Assembly (NCBI GenBank): GCA_030706385.1
Contig: JAUZOQ010000030.1
Location: 1-34,273, forward strand
DNA length: 34,273 nucleotides
DNA from: Bacteroidota bacterium
GTDB lineage: Bacteria; Bacteroidota; Ignavibacteria; Palsa-1295
Direction of reading: 5' to 3'
The number at the start of each line of letters is the position of its first letter. Position 1 is the stretch's first letter. The notes under the pieces were generated by a model. That model saw only the letters and a list, made by a program, of their open reading frames with translations. It did not search any database and had not been told where the DNA came from. Below are positions 16,959-26,780 of the stretch, one piece after another. A program made the position numbers and the translations under genes.

Positions 16959-18248
16959 TTAGGCGATGGGCACAACTATGAGATCAGGATTCGAGCTGAT
17001 CTTCCGCCTTTCGGTCAATTTGACACTACCATTCTGATTTTGAAATTTCTCGACAAGGATTTTCTCCGAGCCGGACGCACCTGTTCCCCAATTCCCGCCG
17101 ATCGGGGCCCACCATGCATCATAATAGGTGATCGTCAGATGAGGCCCGTTGAAATCAAGGAAGCAATATCCGTTCATACCCGTAGGCTCGCTGTAGTATG
17201 AGTTCTTTCGGTTATCATAGAAGGCAAGAGGCGGAACACCCGACTTTGCGGTATCGGGGGCTGCGATCTCGACAGGCATGCCGCTATGTCCAATACATCT
17301 TCCATGAACAGCAAGATCCATTCCCGTGCTAAGCTGGTATCCACTAAATCTGTGCTCGTGGCCCCAAAGCCAGAGGACTTCTCTTCCGGTAAGGAATCCG
17401 CCGATCTCTGCTAATTGCTTTGCCGTCTTGGTATAGTCACCTTCGAACCGCGAAAAATATTGATGGTGCGACATGAGAATGACACCCTTACCTTTTCTTT
17501 CGGCAGTAAAGATACGTTGCTTTAACCATTCGATATTCTCGTCCCGAAGTCCAAATTGTACGAACCACTTCACCGAATTATAGCCGGTATCCAGCCCGAC
17601 GATCATCCAGTCGTCATTCTCCAAACAGAAGACACTCGAACCTTGTCCATTAGGATATTTTCCATCGGTCGCCATTCCCAAATTCGGAAGAAGCACATCA
17701 AAGTAAGGGATGCCTCTCGAGAACATTTCGTGATTGCCGAGGAGAGAAAAACTACCTTTCGATCCTCTTGGCCAACAAACAACGCTGCTTCCGGAGCTAA
17801 AGGAGCAATTATGTTTGAATTCGTCTTCTGAACCAACATAATAGACATCGCCTATATGAAGGGTGAAATCAGGTTGCTCGGAATTTCCCGCGTCATTTTT
17901 CTGCATTCCTCGGGCGGATGCTTCAGCTTCGTAGCCGCCCGTGCCCCAATCGCCGGCCACTGCAATTCGAGTCACTCCTGGCATCTTGTAGATAGCACCG
18001 CTCTCCAATTCCAGAGGATCCTGAAAATCGTGACGCGTTCCGATGTACGATTTGATCGAGCCGATTGCCGCTCCCACCCAAGCCCAGAGAGCAGTCTTCC
18101 TGAATTTTTCTAGCGTCGACAGATTTTCCGGTTCGACTCCGATCGGCCCTTCACGAGCAGCAAGATAATGACTCTTTAAGGGCGATCGGGATAGGATGCG
18201 ACCATGAGAAAGGGACCGCAGTTTCGACGGATCTTTTCGGTGTGCCAT
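16959..18248 (-). CDS. Calcineurin-like metallophosphoesterase
   Basis: The 429-residue protein has the five metallophosphoesterase motifs: AGDWGTGG (D100), HIGDVYY (GD at 133-134), GNHE (171-174), SHH (260-262) and WGHEHRF (296-301). The two metal ions and a phosphoester substrate would bind here. The first motif has GDWG instead of the usual DxH, as in purple-acid-phosphatase-like members. A roughly 90-residue N-terminal extension contains one hydrophobic stretch (ALWAWVGAAIGSI, about 53-65) of unclear meaning. The C-terminal roughly 80 residues form extra beta strands. No signal peptide is evident; the substrate is unknown. A terminator follows, and a candidate promoter lies 47 bp upstream. 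Confidence 0.9.
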   Translation of the reverse strand: MAHRKDPSKLRSLSHGRILSRSPLKSHYLAAREGPIGVEPENLSTLEKFRKTALWAWVGAAIGSIKSYIGTRHDFQDPLELESGAIYKMPGVTRIAVAGDWGTGGYEAEASARGMQKNDAGNSEQPDFTLHIGDVYYVGSEDEFKHNCSFSSGSSVVCWPRGSKGSFSLLGNHEMFSRGIPYFDVLLPNLGMATDGKYPNGQGSSVFCLENDDWMIVGLDTGYNSVKWFVQFGLRDENIEWLKQRIFTAERKGKGVILMSHHQYFSRFEGDYTKTAKQLAEIGGFLTGREVLWLWGHEHRFSGYQLSTGMDLAVHGRCIGHSGMPVEIAAPDTAKSGVPPLAFYDNRKNSYYSEPTGMNGYCFLDFNGPHLTITYYDAWWAPIGGNWGTGASGSEKILVEKFQNQNGSVKLTERRKISSNPDLIVVPIA

Positions 18249-18294
18249 AATTTGAATCTGCTAAAGTTGGGTACGAGTTACCATTGCTGAAGAA

Positions 18295-18302
18295 CAAAGA
18301 TA
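18295..18302 (-). promoter_or_regulatory. Candidate promoter (-7 box) of the metallophosphoesterase gene
   Basis: The minus strand reads TATCTTTG, an exact TAnnTTTG match, 46 nt before the start codon. There is no TTG -33 element at the usual distance. Confidence 0.4.
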
Positions 18303-18503
18303 AGCAATACTCGGTGGGTTCCGAATAGTCGGGGATCCCTTATTTATTTATGCTCTGGGACAAAGTTAATTGACAAGAACCATTAAAGATATTTTTATGA
18401 AATATTTTCAACAATAATATTATTTACTTCTATATATTTCCACGCTTCCTCACCCATTAGGATTGCTCCCACGGATTTTCGCGAACCCGCAGCGAAATAT
18501 TCT

Positions 18504-18511
18504 TATATTTG
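18504..18511 (+). promoter_or_regulatory. Candidate promoter (-7 box) of the mini Cys/His gene
   Basis: TATATTTG matches TAnnTTTG exactly and ends 61 nt before the ATG at 18573. No clear -33 TTG lies 17-19 nt upstream. Confidence 0.45.
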
Positions 18512-18572
18512 CAGTACATTAGTTCGTGAACATTAGAGCATTTATCAACACATTGTATTCTATAGTCGTAGT

Positions 18573-18782
18573 ATGGAAAAGTCAAAATACGTAGAAGAAT
18601 TAGTTGCCAGACGCTTTCAGGAAGAGATCGAAGCTATCCAGGAGTGCTGGTATTGCCACACCTCAAAACTTCTTGGCGGAGTCACTTCACCATCTCCGGA
18701 CGGAAAAAATAGACTGATCTTCTGTCTCAATCACAAACCTGCAGGGATCATTCTCTCTCGTTTCGAGTACGATCCGGCGTAA
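18573..18782 (+). CDS. Small Cys/His-rich protein (putative zinc site)
   Basis: The predicted protein has 69 residues. It has an N-terminal helix (SKYVEELVARRFQEEIEAIQ) and then ECWYCHTSK with C25, C28 and H29. About 22 residues on comes FCLNHKP with C51 and H54. The spacing C-x2-C-x22-C-x2-H looks like a mini zinc-binding knuckle. I do not recognise a family. Support for coding: an ATG 61 nt downstream of a TAnnTTTG box, a sensible composition, and conserved-looking paired metal ligands. It stands alone, with no partner gene. Confidence 0.65.
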   Translation: MEKSKYVEELVARRFQEEIEAIQECWYCHTSKLLGGVTSPSPDGKNRLIFCLNHKPAGIILSRFEYDPA

Positions 18783-18970
18783 CAGGAGATTCCGGAACTC
18801 CGGGCATGTTTATCGAAAGTCAATGAAAAATTGACAGGGTAGGGCTATGCTTTTTCGGATTTTTGTCCCTGGTATTGGAGGCATTAAAATCCGGCAACCT
18901 TTTCTTGACTCCTGTGTTTCTAACCTGAGTCAATTGCATTACTTCCTTTAACTTATTTGTGGAGTTCCTT

Positions 18971-20044
18971 ATGAAAAAACTAACCTTTGTTTTCGCAGTG
19001 GTTTGTGGACTACTGTATTCCTCTTCGGCTTATCCCCAGTTGCCAAACATGATCCTGCTTGAAGAAGCGACGAATGCAAGCTGCGGTCCGTGTGCTTCGC
19101 AGAATCCCTACCTTGAGCAATTCCTTCAGGACAATTCTGGTGCCGTCATAGGCGTCAGCTATCATGCTTGGTGGCCTGGTTCCACAGATCCGATGTATAC
19201 CGGCGATGCATCGATGAATACCAATCGCATAACTTATTATGGTTTCGATCAGATCGGCGTTCCGACCTGCGTCGTTAATGGAAGCTATGCTACTCCCTCA
19301 TCGGGATGGTATCAGGGTGCACCTGGAGATATTGATGCACTGACGAATGCAGTCAGCGATGCTCAAGGAATTGACAATCCGTATACGATGATGATCAACC
19401 GGTATGTAAATACAAAAGGCGATTCCGAACAGGTTCGCATCACGGTCAGTTCGACACAAAGTGTTACGAATGCATACTTACGCGTTATCGTTGTCGAAGG
19501 CGAACATCAGTACACGAATGCAGGGAATAATGGCGAGAAGATATTTCGCAACATTGCCCGAAAAATGCTACCAACTTATAAAGGCACAAAATTCAGCCTT
19601 GCAGCAAACGGCTCAAGCACATTCCTCTTCAAGTATAAGTACGATTCGAAGTGGACGACTGATCAATTAAGTATCATTGCATTCGTTCAAGACGATGGCG
19701 ACAAATCTGTAGGAACGGCTGTGCAGAGTGTCGATCCTCCATCATCGGGATTTGTACTGAGCGTACCTGTCTCGCAGGGATCGAAAGAATTTAATATGAA
19801 CGTCAGCAGTACGATCAATCCGAATGCCGTCACCTATACACACGAGGGTGACCAATCATTGAAGGTGACATTTTCAGTTATCGATCTTTTAGGTCGCCTG
19901 ATCCAGCCGGAACAGACGGAGATCGTATCGAATGGCACCAATGGCTTCGGTCTTCATACGGCCGGACTTGCAGCAGGGACTTATCGCGTTCTCGCACGCA
20001 CTCCGACTTCGATCATCGAAGTACCTTTCGTTATTGTTCACTAA
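18971..20044 (+). CDS. Exported Omp28-like thioredoxin-fold protein with C-terminal sorting-type domain
   Basis: The protein has 357 residues from the ATG at 18971, which has GGAG 6 nt upstream (a GTG 12 nt earlier is less likely). The signal peptide is KKLTFVFAVVCGLLYSSSAY. The mature start NMILLEEATNASCGPCASQNP holds a thioredoxin-like CGPC (C38-C41), as in the Omp28 family. IGVPTCVVNG later supplies the cis-proline-type loop (PT) of that fold. The C-terminal 65 residues (LKVTFSVIDLLGRLIQPE to AAGTYRVLART) resemble a type IX secretion type A sorting domain. It may be an exported redox or structural protein. A strong terminator follows. Confidence 0.82.
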   Translation: MKKLTFVFAVVCGLLYSSSAYPQLPNMILLEEATNASCGPCASQNPYLEQFLQDNSGAVIGVSYHAWWPGSTDPMYTGDASMNTNRITYYGFDQIGVPTCVVNGSYATPSSGWYQGAPGDIDALTNAVSDAQGIDNPYTMMINRYVNTKGDSEQVRITVSSTQSVTNAYLRVIVVEGEHQYTNAGNNGEKIFRNIARKMLPTYKGTKFSLAANGSSTFLFKYKYDSKWTTDQLSIIAFVQDDGDKSVGTAVQSVDPPSSGFVLSVPVSQGSKEFNMNVSSTINPNAVTYTHEGDQSLKVTFSVIDLLGRLIQPEQTEIVSNGTNGFGLHTAGLAAGTYRVLARTPTSIIEVPFVIVH

Positions 20045-20066
20045 GAAGGAAATTTCCTGATTGTGC

Positions 20067-20100
20067 AAAGAAGTCCGCCATGTGCGGACTTCTTTATTTT
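20067..20100 (+). terminator. Strong intrinsic terminator
   Basis: A perfect 12-bp stem (AAAGAAGTCCGC / GCGGACTTCTTT) with a CATGT loop is followed by ATTTT, 22 nt past the Omp28-like stop. The convergent beta-propeller gene ends 20 nt further on, so the A/T-flanked stem may serve both strands. Confidence 0.85.
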
Positions 20101-20119
20101 CATGGGCGCCTTATATTTC

Positions 20120-22165
20120 TTATTTCATACGCAGCCACGTTCGTGTTAGCCTTACTTCTCCCGATTCGAGCCTGCACATATAGATCCCGGAAGGCAATTC
20201 ATTTGCATCGAAGTTTCGAGAGTAAGAGCCGGGTTCGAAGGTACCTTCAGCCAGAGTTGCCACCTCGCGTCCTGTAACATCGAAGACTTTCAAACTAAGA
20301 AAACATCTGGAAGGTAGATCAAATGAGATCGTCGTGCTTACAGAAAAGGGATTCGGATAATTTTGCTGAAGGTGAAATCCTGAGGGAAGTAAAGACAAAT
20401 CTGTAGAAGATACGGAAATCATTTCCGGAAGTGGCCGCTTCCAGATTGCATCACCGCCTGTTCCTGCAAAAAGATAACCATCTGATATTGCGAGAGTATA
20501 GACGGGCGACTTGGTCAGTCCTTCACTGACAGATTTCCAGTTCACGCCATTATCGGTTGTTAAAAATACGCCTCCTTGAATGGTCGACGCGAACAGATCA
20601 TTGCCTGAGGTTGCCAGAGCTAACACCGAATCATTGGGCAACCCGGATCCGATGTTTGACCAATCCGACCCTGAATTGCTCGAGCTATATATGCCTCCGT
20701 AGGCGGAGCCCGCAAAAAGCCGGGTGCTTGAAGTTACTAAGGACGTTATGGGAGGAAAGAGAATTCCTCCATTGACAAATGTCCAGCTAATACCATTATC
20801 GGTAGTTCTATAAACGCCATTATCAGATCCAAGATAGAGGGTGTTGCTAGAAGATGCAAATGTCAACGCATAGACATTCTCAAGGCCGCGGCTTGCATCG
20901 GTCCAGAAAGCGCCGTTGTTGGTCGAAATGGAAACGCCACTGCCGGAATAATTACCGACGAACAGATCTGATCCAAATGCAGTGAGTGCCGTAAAACCGT
21001 ACGGGAGAAGTCCATTGTTTATCGCAGTCCACCGTGCGCCATTATCGGTTGAACGAAAGAGCCCGTCGTTTTCGACACTAATGAATAAATTCTGACCTAT
21101 GTGAGTGGAGACAATAACGTCTCTATTAGATAACCCCTTATTCACAACATGCCAACTATTGCCGTTGTCACTGGAGCGAAGCATACCCAAAGATAACGCT
21201 CCTGCGAAAAGTCCGGAATCAGTCACACAAAGAGTATTGACATAGGCATTTGTCAACCCTGTGGTCGCATCCGTCCAGGTAGATCCGTCGTTAGTTGATC
21301 GAAGCAGATCCCCATCCCGTGTTCCGCCAAAAAGATGATTTCCGAAAATGCCTAGCGGGTAGAACTCTGAGTTCATCGCATCGTGAAAGACGGTAATCCA
21401 GGTTGCTCCGTTGTCAGAAGAACGGAATAGGCTATCAAAGGTACTAACGTATATATAACTCCCAATACCGGCAATGACATTTGCTCCTCCAGTGGACGCG
21501 ACAAATGTCGTGGCATCCCATGTTGAGCCATTGTCGCTCGACTTAAGGACGATTCCGTCATCTGTGCCCACAAACAGGTTGGCCCCCAACGAAGAGATGG
21601 TGTTGATGTGGTAATTTCCGATGGGGAGTGCGGACCATTCTCTCCCTCGATCATTTGAAGAAAATAGGCCTGCCGAAGTGAGCGCTAAAAGAACAGTATT
21701 TGATATCAGGAGATGGGATACGTAAGCATGAGCCAATCCCGTATTCAGCGGTTCCCAGCTAAATCCAAAATCCGAAGAGTGGAATACACCATCTTGTGCT
21801 GCAGCATAAAGATCGCCTTCATGCACGAGGAGCGTTGAGATATTATGGTGAGCGAAATTACAGGAGACCCAGCTTTTCCCGTCATCAATGGATTGGTAGA
21901 TATCACCAATCGTCCCTGCAAAGATTCGTTTACCGTCAAGAGCGAAAGCCGTTATGTACACATTTCGTAATCCTGTATGCGCCCAGGTGAGACCGCTATC
22001 GATTGAACGGTATACACCTGCCTCTGTTCCGATGAAAATAGATGAGTCGATTGTCGCAAGACAATCTACGTAGCCACCATAAGGACCGTTCGTTTGAATC
22101 CATTGGGAAGCACCTATTCTCGCGAATAGTAGTATTATTACACAAATGAGGATTCTTGCATTCAT
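20120..22165 (-). CDS. Exported Asp-box beta-propeller protein with T9SS sorting domain
   Basis: The protein has 681 residues from the ATG at 22165 (an upstream TTG at 22180 is not needed). The signal peptide is NARILICVIILLFARIGASQ. Up to about residue 580 it consists of roughly 14 units of about 40 residues, each with an Asp-box-like turn (SSDNGATW, STDNGARW, TTDNGISW, SSDRG-type) followed by a strand such as LFVGTDDG, typical of BNR/sortilin-like propellers. From residue 597, LQQNYPNPFSVSTTISFDLP begins a standard type A sorting domain, ending TRTWLRMK. It should be exported and cell-surface attached or released. The ligand is unknown. It lies 55 bp downstream of rarA. Confidence 0.9.
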   Translation of the reverse strand: MNARILICVIILLFARIGASQWIQTNGPYGGYVDCLATIDSSIFIGTEAGVYRSIDSGLTWAHTGLRNVYITAFALDGKRIFAGTIGDIYQSIDDGKSWVSCNFAHHNISTLLVHEGDLYAAAQDGVFHSSDFGFSWEPLNTGLAHAYVSHLLISNTVLLALTSAGLFSSNDRGREWSALPIGNYHINTISSLGANLFVGTDDGIVLKSSDNGSTWDATTFVASTGGANVIAGIGSYIYVSTFDSLFRSSDNGATWITVFHDAMNSEFYPLGIFGNHLFGGTRDGDLLRSTNDGSTWTDATTGLTNAYVNTLCVTDSGLFAGALSLGMLRSSDNGNSWHVVNKGLSNRDVIVSTHIGQNLFISVENDGLFRSTDNGARWTAINNGLLPYGFTALTAFGSDLFVGNYSGSGVSISTNNGAFWTDASRGLENVYALTFASSSNTLYLGSDNGVYRTTDNGISWTFVNGGILFPPITSLVTSSTRLFAGSAYGGIYSSSNSGSDWSNIGSGLPNDSVLALATSGNDLFASTIQGGVFLTTDNGVNWKSVSEGLTKSPVYTLAISDGYLFAGTGGDAIWKRPLPEMISVSSTDLSLLPSGFHLQQNYPNPFSVSTTISFDLPSRCFLSLKVFDVTGREVATLAEGTFEPGSYSRNFDANELPSGIYMCRLESGEVRLTRTWLRMK

Positions 22166-22220
22166 GACTCTGCGCCCCAAGCTTTACCAACGATTGAGGA
22201 AGAGAGAAGTTACGAGTAGT

Positions 22221-23579
22221 TCATTTCCCATATTTCCCTGGGTCCAGGCCTTTCAATCTTTCCCGGATCTCTCTTTCGTTACCATACTCCGAGGGATCGT
22301 AATAGACTCTATCCTCTAATTCTTTTGGCAGGCATGTCATCTCAGCATGAGCCTTTTCTTCAGAGTGCGCATATTTATATCCCTTGCCGTAGCCAAGTTC
22401 TTTCATGAGTTTGGTAGGTGCATTCCGGATATGGAGCGGAACCGGCAGATCGGGATGGGATTTGACATCTTCCATCGCTTTGCCAATTGCAACCGTTGCT
22501 GCATTGGATTTTGGTGCCGATGCAAGATATGCTGCAGTTTGGGAAAAAATAAGCTGCGACTCCGGCCAACCGACGGCACGAATCGCATTCCAGCAACTGG
22601 TTGCCAGAACGAGCGCCATTGGATCGGCATTACCAATATCTTCAGAGGCGAGAATGACCATTCGCCGTGCGATAAATTCCGGATCCTCGCCGGCATCGAT
22701 CATACGTGCAAGCCAGTAAATGGCAGCATTCGGATCGGAGTTGCGCATGGACTTAATGAACGCACTGATAACATCATAATGCATTTCACCGCCTTTATCG
22801 TAGCGCGAAGCTTTGCGGCCGAATGCATTCTCGATAATTTCTTTCGTTAGAAGCGGCGACTGGTTTCCTGATCCTGCAAGCGATACTCCAAGTTCCAGAG
22901 CTGAAAGCATCTTGCGCACGTCTCCGCCCGACAGTGCAAATAGTGCATTCTTTGCATCGTCGCCGAATGTCACCTTCAGCAGCTTCAACTCTTCATCCAA
23001 GGTCAGTGCTCGCTCAAGGACGAGTTCAAGATCACGTTCGCTCAAAGATTCGAGGACATAGACACGCGCTCGGGAGAGCAGGGGAGAGATGACTTCGAAC
23101 GACGGATTCTCAGTCGTTGCACCGATCAGTGTGATCGTGCCATCTTCGACTGCACCCAAAAGTGCATCCTGCTGAGATTTCGAGAAGCGATGGATCTCAT
23201 CGATGAAAAGAATGCTTCGTTTTTTATTGCGCGCATTCGCACGGCGCGCTTCCTCGATTGTATCGCGAAGTTCTTTTACGCCAGATGATACGGCTGAAAG
23301 CGAAAAGAACGCTGCACCCGTATTGCCGGCAAGAACTCTGGCAATCGTCGTCTTGCCTGTGCCCGGAGGGCCCCAAAGGATCATCGAGTGCACATTGCCT
23401 GATCTCCACATCTGATCCAGCGGCTTGCCTTCGCCAATAAGATGTTTTTGGCCGACGATATCAGAAAGGTTCTTTGGCCTCAGGCGTTCGGCAAGCGGTG
23501 CGAACCGATCGGGGGGAGTAAAAACTTCGCCAAGAGATTCCTGGATCGGTTGAACGGGGTATTTTCGCGGTGTTGCCAT
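22221..23579 (-). CDS. rarA: Replication-associated recombination protein A (AAA+ ATPase)
   Basis: The protein has 452 residues from the ATG at 23579 (MATPRKYPVQ), close to E. coli RarA/MgsA (447). A longer in-frame reading from 23663 adds 28 low-complexity residues and is unlikely. Seen: PLAERLRPKNLSDIVGQKHL, Walker A GPPGTGKT (70-77), Walker B ILFIDEIHRF (123-132), sensor 1 GATTENPSFEV (153-163) and arginine finger LLSRARVY (167-174). The C-terminal part carries the family's SDPNAAIYWLARMIDAGEDPEFIARRM block. It acts at stalled replication forks and collapsed ends. No convincing Shine-Dalgarno precedes the ATG, which is usual in Bacteroidota. Confidence 0.96.
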   Translation of the reverse strand: MATPRKYPVQPIQESLGEVFTPPDRFAPLAERLRPKNLSDIVGQKHLIGEGKPLDQMWRSGNVHSMILWGPPGTGKTTIARVLAGNTGAAFFSLSAVSSGVKELRDTIEEARRANARNKKRSILFIDEIHRFSKSQQDALLGAVEDGTITLIGATTENPSFEVISPLLSRARVYVLESLSERDLELVLERALTLDEELKLLKVTFGDDAKNALFALSGGDVRKMLSALELGVSLAGSGNQSPLLTKEIIENAFGRKASRYDKGGEMHYDVISAFIKSMRNSDPNAAIYWLARMIDAGEDPEFIARRMVILASEDIGNADPMALVLATSCWNAIRAVGWPESQLIFSQTAAYLASAPKSNAATVAIGKAMEDVKSHPDLPVPLHIRNAPTKLMKELGYGKGYKYAHSEEKAHAEMTCLPKELEDRVYYDPSEYGNEREIRERLKGLDPGKYGK

Positions 23580-23783
23580 AGTGTTTATGCAACATAGGAA
23601 TTCGAATATTGGTCTTTGGATTCTTAATATTCTTCCATGAAGAATTCTCAGGTAAAGCACCACACATCCAAAGTCAACCTCGGTCTTTTACTGAAACTCA
23701 ATAGCTTATTATTGAATTTACATACAGATACCCCCTTTCTGAGTATGTTAACGAGAGCTAATTAAGAGGATTAAGGAATATTT

Positions 23784-26780
23784 ATGCTACGTTTCTACAA
23801 GATTGTTGCCTTTTCATTTCTTGCTTGTATTCTGTTCTTCGCCCAGCATAGTTTCGCCCAACAAACAGAAAGTGCCGAAGATGAGATGTTAAAGCTGCCT
23901 GTCTCCGTCCCTCATGAAGTCGGCGTATACCGAGGCATAAATTCTATTCCCGAATCGGTCCGCCGTACAAAACCATTTGCTCGCATGCTTCATGATATGC
24001 AGCATTATGCCGGACTTGACGGAGTCTATGATCGCCAGGCGCGTGTGGATGCATTCGAACAATCCAAATCCGATATTTTGCGCGATGTTATCACTTCCGA
24101 TAAAGTTGAGGGAAGCAAGCTTCCTGTTTTTGCAAATGCCTGGACAAATGTAGGTCCAACGAATACCGGTGGTTGCACCAAAGCGATGGCCTTCGATCCC
24201 ACCGATGGGAACACTATTTACGCAGGTGGCGCAGCCGGCGGCGTATGGAAGACAGTAAATGCAGGAGCATCTTGGAGTCCTATAACCGATCTTGTTATAC
24301 CTGATCTTGCTGTTGCTTCGATCGCAGTTGATCCTTCAAATCATAATACGATCTTCGTGGGCTCCGGTGATCCATCTGTTGCTGCTGACGGTTTGCCCGG
24401 TACCGGACTTTATAAATCAACCGACGGAGGCTCGACTTGGCAGCACATGGCGCCGACAAAACTTACGGGTACAGTGAACAAGGTGCTTGTTCATCCTACA
24501 AATTCCAATATTGTGTTCGCTTGCAGTTACGATGTCAATCGTGGAGTCTATCGCTCTACCGATGGCGGTGTTACCTTTGCACGAGTATTCCCGGCGGCAA
24601 AAACTGCCGATGGTGTCGTTTGGGATGTAGCCTCCGCACAACTGATCGGCACAAAATTCCTCTTCTATTTGGTTGAGGGAAATCAGCCTGGTGGCGGCTC
24701 TACGGAATGCGGAGTCTATAAGTCGCTCGACGATGGAGCAACGTGGGCGAAGATATCGGCAGGGGGATTACCCGCCGGAAATAATATAGGCAAATCCGCT
24801 CTTGCCATTCCGACACTTGATAAGACAAAAGTCTATTGCCTAATGGCCAACCCGAATGGCGATCTCGCAAATGCAGGTTTATATAAGTCTGTGAACTCAG
24901 GTGTTTTATTTACACAGGTCGGGACGGTGCCTTCCACACTTTTTACCGGAGGTAATACAGGCGCGCAGGGTTGGTACGATCTTTATCTGGCGATCGCTCC
25001 TCACACGGCCACAAATGATACTCTTTATATTGGCGGAGTGGAAGCTTACTATTCTTTCAATGGCGGGACTTCTTGGTTCTCGTACAGCGATTATAATACC
25101 CACTTTCAGGTGCATGTCGATCACCAGTCAATCGCGCTTGATCCGACGAACACTCGGAAAGTATATATCGGAACCGACGGGGGAGTCTATCGCTCGACCG
25201 ACGCCGGGCAGACCTGGTCCTACCGTTCAAATGGGATGATGACAATGAGGTTTTATCATATAGCGCTCGATAACAACGATTTTCTCAAGACTTACGGTGG
25301 AGCACAGGATCAAGGGATATGGAGAACGATTACTGGGCAATCGCCTACTCAGGTCTTGGGCGGCGATGGTTTCCAACCTATTGTCACTCCGACAAATTCG
25401 AATATTGTCTACGGCGAGGGACCGTTCGGCGACCTTTTTAAATCGACGACTGGGGGTGGGGGAAATACCTACTTTTCGATCGATGCACCTCAATTCGTCC
25501 AAGGCAATGCGAACTTCGAACCTTCAGATTGGGAGACACCATTTGCGATGGCGCCGAAAAATAGCGCGACTCTCTTTACCGGCAGGCAGAGAATATGGCA
25601 GAGCGTTAACAGCGGTTCAACCTGGAATCCGATCTCACCAACATTCGTCTACAACAATAATACGTACTTCATCGAATCGATCGGCCTATCTCCGGCCAAT
25701 TCGCAAGTTTACTGGGCAGGATTGCAGGGTGGAAAAATCCAGTTGACGACAAACGGAGGCACGAACTGGACAGACAAATCTACCGGAACGCCTGGCGGGA
25801 CTGTACGCTCGATCGTTTGCCATCCTACTGATGCTGCATGGGCGCTAGCATCGTTTGAAGTTTACGGAAGCTCAGCCCGAGTTATGCGAACGACGAATTC
25901 AGGAGCATCGTGGACAAATGTTTCAGGTACAACAGGCAAGACACTTCCGGGAGTCCCCGTCAACTGTGTCGCTCTGGATTCGATCAGCCCATCGACAGTT
26001 TGGTACGCAGCAACGGATAACGGAATATATTATACGCGCGATGCAGGTTCGACATGGTCCATCGCCGGCTCTGGTTTAGGGCTTGCTCCGTGCTGGGATG
26101 TGCAGGTGCATGCAAACAAGACTACGATCAGAGTCGGTACGCACGGACGCAGTATATGGGAAGGGAATGTCAATATTCTTCCTGTCGAACTCACCGGATT
26201 GACCGCTACGAAAACATCGGGCGGAACAAAGCTTGATTGGAAGACCGATAGTGAGCGAAGCAACTCCGGTTTCAAAGTTGAGCGTAGCTTCAACTACGAT
26301 CCGTTTGAGGAAATTGCTTTCATTCCTGGTGCGGGGAATTCCAATACGGAGATATCGTATAATTATTTCGACCCCAAACACGATGACGGAGTCTACATTT
26401 ATCGCTTAGAGCAGATCGATCTCGACGGATCATCGCACTTATCGAATATCGTTGAAGTACATTATGGCTCTTCTTCAGCATTGCGCCTCGATCAGAGTTT
26501 CCCGAATCCATTCATTGCAAGCGAAGCGAAAACCGGAAGCGCTCGAATCCGATATGAACTACCGGATGCCGATGAAGTCACAATGAGTATTTATTCCTTC
26601 TCCGGAACCGTCGTCCGGACGATAATCGATCACGTTCTTCAGCAAGGTGGCGAGCAGGATGCGTTTTGGGATGGCACTGATAATAATGGCGTTCCGGTTG
26701 CATCAGGAGTATATTACTACAAACTTGATACGAAAAGCGGCGGAAGCTTGTGGAATAAGATGATCCTCATCGGCAGATAA
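23784..26780 (+). CDS. Large exported Asp-box/VPS10-like propeller protein with FlgD-type C-terminal domain
   Basis: The protein has 998 residues. The signal peptide is RFYKIVAFSFLACILFFAQ (cleavage near HSFAQQ). AAGGVWKTVNAGASW, GLYKSTDGGSTW, GVYRSTDGGVTF, GVYKSLDDGATW, GVYRSTDAGQTW and IWQSVNSGSTW are Asp-box units of a sortilin-like propeller (about residues 130-770). An Ig-like segment around 795-890 starts VELTGLTATKTSGGTKLDWKT. From residue 900 the C-terminal LDQSFPNPF...VPVASGVYYYKL block is a FlgD-like/type IX sorting domain. It is likely exported and surface-linked, possibly a protease-associated or adhesive protein. AAGGA lies 6 nt before the ATG. No terminator is evident after it. 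Confidence 0.92.
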   Translation: MLRFYKIVAFSFLACILFFAQHSFAQQTESAEDEMLKLPVSVPHEVGVYRGINSIPESVRRTKPFARMLHDMQHYAGLDGVYDRQARVDAFEQSKSDILRDVITSDKVEGSKLPVFANAWTNVGPTNTGGCTKAMAFDPTDGNTIYAGGAAGGVWKTVNAGASWSPITDLVIPDLAVASIAVDPSNHNTIFVGSGDPSVAADGLPGTGLYKSTDGGSTWQHMAPTKLTGTVNKVLVHPTNSNIVFACSYDVNRGVYRSTDGGVTFARVFPAAKTADGVVWDVASAQLIGTKFLFYLVEGNQPGGGSTECGVYKSLDDGATWAKISAGGLPAGNNIGKSALAIPTLDKTKVYCLMANPNGDLANAGLYKSVNSGVLFTQVGTVPSTLFTGGNTGAQGWYDLYLAIAPHTATNDTLYIGGVEAYYSFNGGTSWFSYSDYNTHFQVHVDHQSIALDPTNTRKVYIGTDGGVYRSTDAGQTWSYRSNGMMTMRFYHIALDNNDFLKTYGGAQDQGIWRTITGQSPTQVLGGDGFQPIVTPTNSNIVYGEGPFGDLFKSTTGGGGNTYFSIDAPQFVQGNANFEPSDWETPFAMAPKNSATLFTGRQRIWQSVNSGSTWNPISPTFVYNNNTYFIESIGLSPANSQVYWAGLQGGKIQLTTNGGTNWTDKSTGTPGGTVRSIVCHPTDAAWALASFEVYGSSARVMRTTNSGASWTNVSGTTGKTLPGVPVNCVALDSISPSTVWYAATDNGIYYTRDAGSTWSIAGSGLGLAPCWDVQVHANKTTIRVGTHGRSIWEGNVNILPVELTGLTATKTSGGTKLDWKTDSERSNSGFKVERSFNYDPFEEIAFIPGAGNSNTEISYNYFDPKHDDGVYIYRLEQIDLDGSSHLSNIVEVHYGSSSALRLDQSFPNPFIASEAKTGSARIRYELPDADEVTMSIYSFSGTVVRTIIDHVLQQGGEQDAFWDGTDNNGVPVASGVYYYKLDTKSGGSLWNKMILIGR

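Larger units (their letters stand above)
18249..18572. other. AT-rich divergent intergenic region
   Basis: This 324-bp non-coding stretch separates the metallophosphoesterase (minus) from the mini Cys/His protein (plus). It contains a -7 box on each strand (separate entries) and a perfect 12-bp palindrome AATAATATTATT at 18413-18424 in a very AT-rich segment. No RNA gene was recognised. Confidence 0.6.

Noticed and set aside
24400-26100. Periodic repeats that could suggest a CRISPR or tandem DNA array
   Set aside because: They are in-frame Asp-box protein repeats with diverged DNA, not identical direct repeats with spacers.
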